From NCBI RefSeq assembly GCF_965140245.1, contig NC_134051.1, positions 19,282,361 to 19,346,360 of the forward strand: a stretch of 64,000 nt of DNA, given 5' to 3'. Below the pieces are notes generated by a model. That model was given only the letters and a program-made list of their open reading frames with translations. It was not told the DNA's origin and did not search any database. This document shows positions 58,337 to 64,000 of this stretch, piece after piece. Within the stretch, counting starts at the first letter, position 1; each line of letters opens with the position of its first letter. Source of the stretch: Athene noctua. Lineage: Eukaryota > Chordata > Aves > Strigiformes > Strigidae. The translations under genes were made by a program, and so were the position numbers.

Positions 58337-59126
58337 CGGGCCTGCCTGTCACCCCCCTGCTGTCCCCAGTGTCCCCACTGGGCCGGGGGCAGAACCCCCC
58401 ATCCCCTGGGGGTACCTGGTGGGGCCGGAGCTGCCCAGAGCAGCAGCACGGCCGGGGATGCCCCAGCCTGTGGCTCCAGCCTTGGCTCAGCCCCACGGGC
58501 CCTTTGCCCCGTGGTGTAACTGCAGGCACACAGCCCTCGGGCTACCCCCAGGCAGCCTCTGCGCGGGGCCTGGGGAATCAGTGTGAGGAGCAAGAACCTT
58601 CCCCAAAGTTTAGTGGGACCGAAGAAAGAAGAAAATGGCGGGGTGTGGGGATCTGCCCTTTCCTGGCAAGGACATATTTTGGGTGAAAGCTTTTAAAACT
58701 TGTATCTCCTGGACTCAGAGGAGCAGTGCTGCCTCATGGTGCACCCCCAAACACTGGGACACCCCTCCCAGGGCCCCAGCAGCCTTCATCCAGCTCCTGG
58801 GAGCTTTAAGCACTCTCCCGCGTGTCCTCAGAAAGGGCTGCGAGGAGCCACGGGGAGACGCCCGGTGTCAGAGCCGGAGCTGGGGCTCGCTGCTCGCAGA
58901 GAGGCTGCTGCTCGGCTGCACCCGCAGGGAGGGGACAGCAGGTCCCTGCTCCGGGGTCCCCTGTCCCCACCTTGGCCCTCCCGGTGTCCAGGGGGGGCAA
59001 AATGTCATCTGCAAACGGAGGCTGCTGAGCGCTGCTGAGACACCTTTATATTTAATTAGAATTTGACTCTTCCTCCACCTGTTTCCTGTGGCGGATTTAG
59101 GTCCCTAAGAAACAAATGCTGGGGAA

Positions 59127-59150
59127 AAAAAAAAAAAAGAGAAAAAAAAA
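59127..59150 (+). repeat. A-rich tract
   Basis: Two poly(A) runs interrupted by GAG within GC-rich DNA. No LINE or SINE body was recognised next to it, so a retroposed tail is not demonstrated. Confidence 0.7.
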
Positions 59151-61839
59151 ATATCTGTTCTCCAGCTTCTTTGAATTCTTTAGAGAAAGCCAATGTGGGC
59201 ACCAAGGGAGCAGCATCCTTACATCAGTGCGGGGCTGGAGGCTGCAGCGCGCTTGCCAGGAGCTCGCCCACGCTCCCACGCCAGGCGCTGCTCCGGGACG
59301 GCAGCTCCTGCGCGCGGGGCTCCTGCACGCCCGGAGCCAGAGCTTGCTTAGGGAACGGGAGAATTCACCTTGTCTTTGGGGACGTTGCCTCTTTGCTGGG
59401 CTTTGGGGGCAGCTCGCCCTTCCCCGGCGCAGAGCGAGGCCGCAGGGCTGGAGCCGGCGCGTGCCGTGGTGCAACACCCCGGGTTGAGCGATTGCCACGG
59501 GCTTCTGCCCCGAACCCCTGCGATTTGTTAGTTCTGATTTGGGTTTTTTTCCTGGAAAGGGTTTGTGTTACCCGTCTCCTGCGACCCCGAGCCCGCGGCC
59601 TCACGCCAGGCTCTGCTCACACGTGTCCCTGCGGCGCGCCCAGCGCTTGCCCTTCCGCGGAGCAGCTCCTGGGGTGCCCGGCGGGAGGATGAGGGCCCTT
59701 CCTCAGGATGTGAATCATGTTCTACGGGCGCCTGCTCCCCACCCGTTGTCTCCGTGCTGCTCTCCCACCCCCTGGCCGCCGAGCCCGGGGGAAGGCGAGC
59801 CTGGGCTTTACAGCTCCACGGGGTGAGGCCCCATTTGCCACATCACCAGTTGGGTCTCAGTGCACTCCTCTATCCGGCAGCAGGAGCTGATGGAGGGGAA
59901 AATGTGGTACCGAACCTGCACTTTGGTGGCAACAGGAACAAATTGGGCTGATTTCCCCTCCGCTCCGCACGCTGCGTTCCCCTGAGAGGGCCGGTTCGGC
60001 GTTGTTTGTGTGTCAGTCCTCTCGTCGCACCTGCGGGGACTTTACTCCCATTAAAAAATAGAACAATTTCCTCAGAGGAAAGAGCTGCTGGGATGTTCAG
60101 CCCGACATTTCAAAGCGCTGAGGGGATCTGGATACCCAGCTCCCATGAAAATGAGCGTGGCCTTGAGAATCCTCCTTCAATACGATACGGCTCTGAGCGC
60201 GCTTGATAATGCAAACGGTAAAACCAGAAAAAAAAAAAGCAACCAGCCTCCCTCGGTGGGAGCTGTACCTGGCTTTTGTGCTTCTTGGCCCAGCAGAGTG
60301 AAAGAAGCTTGAGCAAGAATGCTAACGTGGTTATCAATACTTACAGGGGGAAATTAAAGGGCTATTCTCAGCGGTTTCTGCTGCTGCTGGGTTTCACAGG
60401 CAGCAGCTATGCGGGCTGCGTTTGGCAAATGGGTACATACAGTAAAAGCACAACAAAGAAGAAACAGGCAAAGCTCGGAGTTTACAATTAGAAGGAGAAG
60501 AATTCAGCCTAGCATGGCCACGTGTGAGCTGCAGCCTGCACTTAGCGTAATGTGCCGCTTTCCTCCGCGAAAGTACACAGGAATCAAAATGACCCGCTAT
60601 TATTTTCATTATTACTCTCATTCCTCTGCAGGCAGAAGGAGTTATTTCTGTTGCGAAGATTTCTATGTGCAAACCAGCGGTGAATAGGGCCTCACGCCCG
60701 AGGCAGAAGACACCCCGCAGCACGGGCTGGCACGACCACGGGGAGAAAAAGCACCCGAGAAAAAAGCACGACGACGGGGAGGCCCGGGGAAGGTTCCCCT
60801 TCATTTCCTCACGACACAAGCGCAGCACGAGGAGGGATGCCTGCAATTTATTTCTCCCTCTTAGCATTAAAATCGCACGGTGCTGGGTGTTCGTAACAAT
60901 CCCGTCTGCTTATGGAAAGACGACATCAGCAGGACGGGTCAGTTACGTTTTATTACTGTAATGAACTTTTTAAAGCAGGCGCATAATCGCAGCTCCGGGC
61001 CTATTTCTGGAAAACCTCCGGGGTGTTTAATTCCACAGCGCCTGAGGGACGTTCCTCAGAGAAAGCGCCTGGAGGGCGGAGGGATGGACCCCGCGGAGCA
61101 GGGACGGTCGTGGGCCACAGAGGAAAACCGGTCACGTGGCTGCGGAACCAGAATTAGATCCCACAAATGAGGATTTACAAAGACGCGCCGCGGCAGAAAC
61201 GTTTTGGTGGTTCTGTTTCGGTTTTGCTTTGGACTGCCGTCGCCTCAGGTCCCGCCGCGGGCAGCGGGCCGGCACGGGGAGAGCCGCGTGTTGGGGAGCG
61301 GGTGACGGAGCCGGTGTTCAGTGTCTGGGGACGCCGGCGGGTAGCGAGAGCGAGGAGTGGCAAACGGGGTTTGGAAACTCCTCCGCGCCGGAGCTGGGGC
61401 CTTCCCAGTCCGCTGGGTAAAAAGGCGGCCGTTATTTCAAAAGTAAGTTTAAATAAACCCCGTCCTGAGAGGCCCTGGGCGCCGGTCGGCTCTGCATCCC
61501 GCTGCCCGGGGCCCGTGCCCGGTGCCCCCCCAGGCCGTGGTGCCCCCCAGCCGCGCCGCTCCGGGCACCGGCGTGTGCCGCCTGCGCCGAGCACCACCGG
61601 GGAGCAAAACAACCCCGGCCTTGACGCGGGGAAGCCAACGACTCCGTCCCCCCCGGCGGGCAGCTCCCGGCAGCACAGACACCCCCGCGCTCGGGACAGT
61701 TTCTCTGCTGTGTTTTTTTTAATTTACTGTCATTTCCGTCATGATTAACACCATAATTGTGATTGACCCCCGTCCCCAACTCCTGCTCCTTGTCCCACCG
61801 CCCCCCCCCGACCCCGGTGCCCCCCCCGCGGGACGCAGG

Positions 61840-62212
61840 TGCTAAATGCAAATGAGAGGCGTGGGCGGAGCCTCCCCAGGCACCGCCCACTGCACCCCAC
61901 GGCGGGGAGTGAAGCGGGGAAGGGGTTTGGGCCCCCCCCCTCCCGCGGCGCTATGCAAATCACATGCAAATCATCGGGGCGTGGCCGCGGGCGCGCGCGG
62001 AGGGCGGGGCGGTGTTATGCAGATGAAGGGGCGGGGCGGGGCAGCGTTATGTAGATGAGGGGGCGGGGCGGCGCCGGGTGTGTGTCGGTGCCTCCCGCCA
62101 GCTGCAGCCCAGAGGTGCCGAGCGCCGCCGAGCCCCGGCCCAGCTGCGGGAGCCAGAGCCGGGCCGGAGCGAACCGGAGCGGGCCGGAGCGGGCCGGCAG
62201 CCCGCGCACAGC
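61840..62212 (+). promoter_or_regulatory. PRKCB: PRKCB promoter and 5' UTR with octamer/GC-box array
   Basis: CpG island leading into the PRKCB ATG. Three perfect octamers ATGCAAAT lie at 61846-61853, 61953-61960 and 61964-61971; two variants, ATGCAGAT (62017-62024) and ATGTAGAT (62049-62056), are each followed by GGGGCGGGGCGG Sp1-type boxes. An EGR-type GCGTGGGCG lies at 61859-61867. No TATA box is seen. Octamers bind POU factors such as OCT1 and OCT2, the latter lymphoid; PRKCB is needed in B-cell receptor signalling, so lymphoid control is a reasonable inference. The transcription start is not visible. Confidence 0.8.
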
Positions 62213-62385
62213 ATGGCCGAGCCGCCGGCGGCGGCGCCGGGCCCCGAGGGTGAGGAGGGCCCGGTGCGCTTCGCCCGCAAAGGCGCCCTGCGGCAGAAGA
62301 ACGTGCACGAAGTGAAGAACCACAAGTTCACGGCGCGGTTCTTCAAGCAGCCCACCTTCTGCAGCCACTGCACCGACTTCATCTG
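62213..62385 (+). CDS. PRKCB: PRKCB exon 1 (residues 1-57)
   Basis: 173 nt from the ATG to ATCTG/GTGAGG. It contains the pseudosubstrate and the first half of C1A (FKQPTFCSHCTDFI). Confidence 0.96.
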
Positions 62386-62921
62386 GTGAGGCGCCCCCGG
62401 CACCCCGCCCGGCCCCCCCCTCACCCCCGGACGCCCTGAGCTCCGGGACCCCCAGCCTGGCCCGGCCCGGCCCCCCCCTCACCGGCTCCGGGACCCCCGG
62501 CCCGGCCCGGCCCGGCCCCCCCCTCACCGGCTCCGGGACCCCCGGCCCGGCCCGGCCCGGCCCCCCCCTCACCGGCTCCGGCCCCCCCGGCCCGGCCCGG
62601 CCCGGGCCCCCTTTCAGTCGGTCCGGCCCCCCCGGCCCGGCCCGGCCCGGGCCCCCTTTCAGTCGGTCCGGACCTCTCGGCCCAGCCCGGCCCCCCCCCG
62701 CCCGCTCCGGGACCCTCAGCTCGGCCCGGCCCCCCCCCACCAGCTCCGGGACCCCGGCCCGGCCCTCCGCCCCCCCCTCCGCCGGCCCCGCGGTGTTCAG
62801 CCCTCAGGGACCCCCCTCACCCGCGGGCCCCCGCCGGGCAGGGTCTGTGCGGGGCCGGGCCCTCCCTCACGCCGCCTCTCTCTCCGCAGGGGCTTCGGCA
62901 AACAGGGCTTCCAGTGTCAAG
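62213..62921 (+). CDS. PRKCB: PRKCB, protein kinase C beta, 5' part (exons 1-2, gene continues)
   Basis: Conventional calcium- and diacylglycerol-dependent serine/threonine kinase; only residues 1-68 are in the window. Residues 19-31 form the pseudosubstrate (RFARKGALRQKNV) that blocks the active site. The first C1 zinc finger begins at H37, with zinc ligands C50, C53 and C67. KNHKFTARFF and the Pro/Ala leader MAEPPAAAPG point to beta rather than alpha (KDHKFIARFF) or gamma (KSHKFTARFF). The second C1, C2 and kinase domains lie to the right of the window. The start ATG has a G at +4 and follows a GC-rich leader. The gene is in the same orientation as AQP8, 16.6 kb downstream of its stop codon. 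The span includes intron 1. Confidence 0.95.
62386..62889 (+). other. PRKCB: PRKCB intron 1
   Basis: A very short (504 bp), extremely GC-rich intron, much of it a 45-bp tandem repeat. The human first intron is, to my knowledge, far longer. Confidence 0.85.
62481..62705 (+). repeat. 45-bp minisatellite in PRKCB intron 1
   Basis: The anchor ACCGGCTCCG recurs at 62481, 62526 and 62571 and as AGTCGGTCCG at 62616 and 62661, an exact 45-base period. The unit is mostly GGCCC runs plus TCACC or TTTCAGTC. A degenerate continuation reaches about 62755. Two subtypes are ordered in blocks (three of one, two of the other). Confidence 0.92.
62890..62921 (+). CDS. PRKCB: PRKCB exon 2 (residues 58-68)
   Basis: 32 nt between tctccgcag and CAAG/GTCAGT. 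It encodes WGFGKQGFQCQ, the middle of C1A. A 32-nt second exon is usual for conventional PKC genes. Confidence 0.96.
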
Positions 62922-64000
62922 GTCAGTGGCCGCGCTGCGGGGGGGTCGGGGCACTGGGGTTTCGGGGGGGGGTGCAGGCACCGTGTGTGTCCCCCCCAAA
63001 CCGGGGGACCGCCCGCGGAGCATCGCGGCCGGGGCTGAGGGCAGCGGCCCCGCGGGAACCGCCGTGCCCAGCCCGGGGGAAGCAGCTTAGTCATTTTTTT
63101 TTAAATATTTTTTTTTTTTTTTTAAATCAACTGAGCAACCGGTCGGTGTTTTTAAGCCGGTTGGGTTTCGGTACTGATGATGAGCGCCCAAGCCGCCTGA
63201 TAGATCCCCCCCGAAAAAGGCAGAGGGAAGTTTATTGTTTTTAACGTCCTTCCTAGGAAAACGCGTCCGTCGGCGGCCGAGGGGCGGCCGGTGCTGTCGC
63301 CCCGCAGCCTGGGAGAACTTGGATCCCTTAGTTGTGTTGCTGGGAAAAAAACCGAGGCTTTATAACAAAATCTGTTGCAGCAGCTTCTGGGTGACTACAG
63401 CCAGAATTATTTGTCCTGATGAGGCTGGGATGCTGCAGGGGCTCTTCGGGGCTCTCTCGCGGCCCCTCGGGACACTGGTACGGATGAACTGGGCTCTCTG
63501 GGTGCTGGGAGCTCCCGTGGCCTCGCCGCAGGCTGCCCGCGGACACCCGGGCGGATCCGCTGCGGGTCGCACCTGCCGTGGGGAACGGGCTGGGCTCGGG
63601 CTCAAACCCGGCTGGTGCTGCAGTTGCTGGCAGGGAAATTCTGCTCTTATGAATATTTGGGGCAGAGTTTTATTTTGGCGGGTGGCTGAATCCCAAGTTG
63701 AAGGTATTTTGCATGAAAATGAAGCAGCTGTACAGCTCTAGTCTCAAGAACGGCTTATTTTGGCAGCCTCCGTTTGTATGGGGAGCAGAAAGCAGACCCT
63801 GTCCCCCGGTTACGGGGTGGCACACAGTCAAAACTCGGGGTGCCGCGGGGGGGTCGGGGTCTCGGACGGCGGCTCGGCCTGCGCTGTGGCTGCGGGCGGG
63901 AGGGCTTTGTCTTGGGTGCTCTCGGGAGCATCTCTGCAGGCGCTCCTACAAGCAGCCTAAGTCTAGCCCAGTCTAAATGCTGCTGCTGCTCATCCTTAGC
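62922..64000 (+). other. PRKCB: PRKCB intron 2 (partial)
   Basis: Starts G-rich, then has a T-rich tract (63094-63123), then ordinary sequence to the edge. No exon 3 (expected to continue VCCFVVHKRC) was found, so intron 2 continues beyond the window. Confidence 0.8.

Larger units (their letters stand above)
47781..61840. other. AQP8-PRKCB intergenic region
   Basis: About 14 kb of GC- and CpG-rich DNA without a recognised gene. It contains simple repeats (listed separately), a TATATAAAA box at 56262-56270, and AT-rich islands: 47755-47915, 50765-50835, 52555-52650, 56165-56275, 60540-60640, 60845-61000 and 61720-61770. ORFs up to 359 codons (57182-58261, minus) have unstructured, biased products, so I do not call them genes. 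Confidence 0.7.

Noticed and set aside
62015..62740. 241-codon minus-strand ORF over PRKCB exon 1
   Set aside because: Created by the 45-bp minisatellite and the CpG island; antisense to a certain coding exon.
1..64000. CRISPR arrays, bacterial operons or mobile defence systems
   Set aside because: The window is spliced vertebrate DNA; no spacer-repeat array or prokaryotic gene layout is present.

Overview
The window is vertebrate nuclear DNA, most likely from a bird (another sauropsid is possible). Reasons: spliced genes with short introns, a decayed CR1/L3-type LINE, no recognisable Alu or L1, and a shift from AT-rich DNA (roughly 1-9 kb and 11-31 kb) to very GC-rich, CpG-rich DNA (roughly 33-63 kb) of the kind seen on small avian chromosomes. 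The species cannot be named from the sequence.

Layout: (1) 1-9599 is non-coding on the ARHGAP17 strand and is read as part of ARHGAP17 intron 1. ARHGAP17 coding exon 1 lies at 9600-9652 on the minus strand. (2) A CpG island at about 9.4-10.7 kb is a divergent promoter; the ARHGAP17 and LCMT1 start codons are 626 bp apart, head to head. (3) LCMT1 (+) is complete: 11 coding exons at 10279-29962, 990 nt including the stop, 329 aa, every junction in phase, and one GC-AG intron. Its poly(A) signal is at 30835-30840. (4) 30.9-40.9 kb is intergenic, with a few unproven ORF or exon candidates. (5) AQP8 (+) is complete from the ATG: 5 coding exons at 41151-45652, 257 aa. (6) 45.7-61.8 kb is GC-rich intergenic DNA with simple repeats and scattered AT-rich, TAATTA-containing islands. 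(7) The PRKCB (+) promoter, with an octamer array, and its first two coding exons lie at 61.8-62.9 kb; the gene runs off the right edge.

The genes do not form a pathway. LCMT1 methylates the C-terminal leucine of the PP2A catalytic subunit; ARHGAP17 is a Rho-family GTPase-activating protein at cell junctions; AQP8 is a water, ammonia and hydrogen peroxide channel; PRKCB is a conventional protein kinase C. The only regulatory link the sequence shows is the shared ARHGAP17/LCMT1 promoter. The long ORFs in the GC-rich parts are mostly products of stop-codon depletion and are not called as genes. I found no convincing new biological system. The best leads are the helically spaced octamer array at PRKCB, the AQP8-PRKCB adjacency, the AT-rich islands between them, and two or three weak exon candidates.
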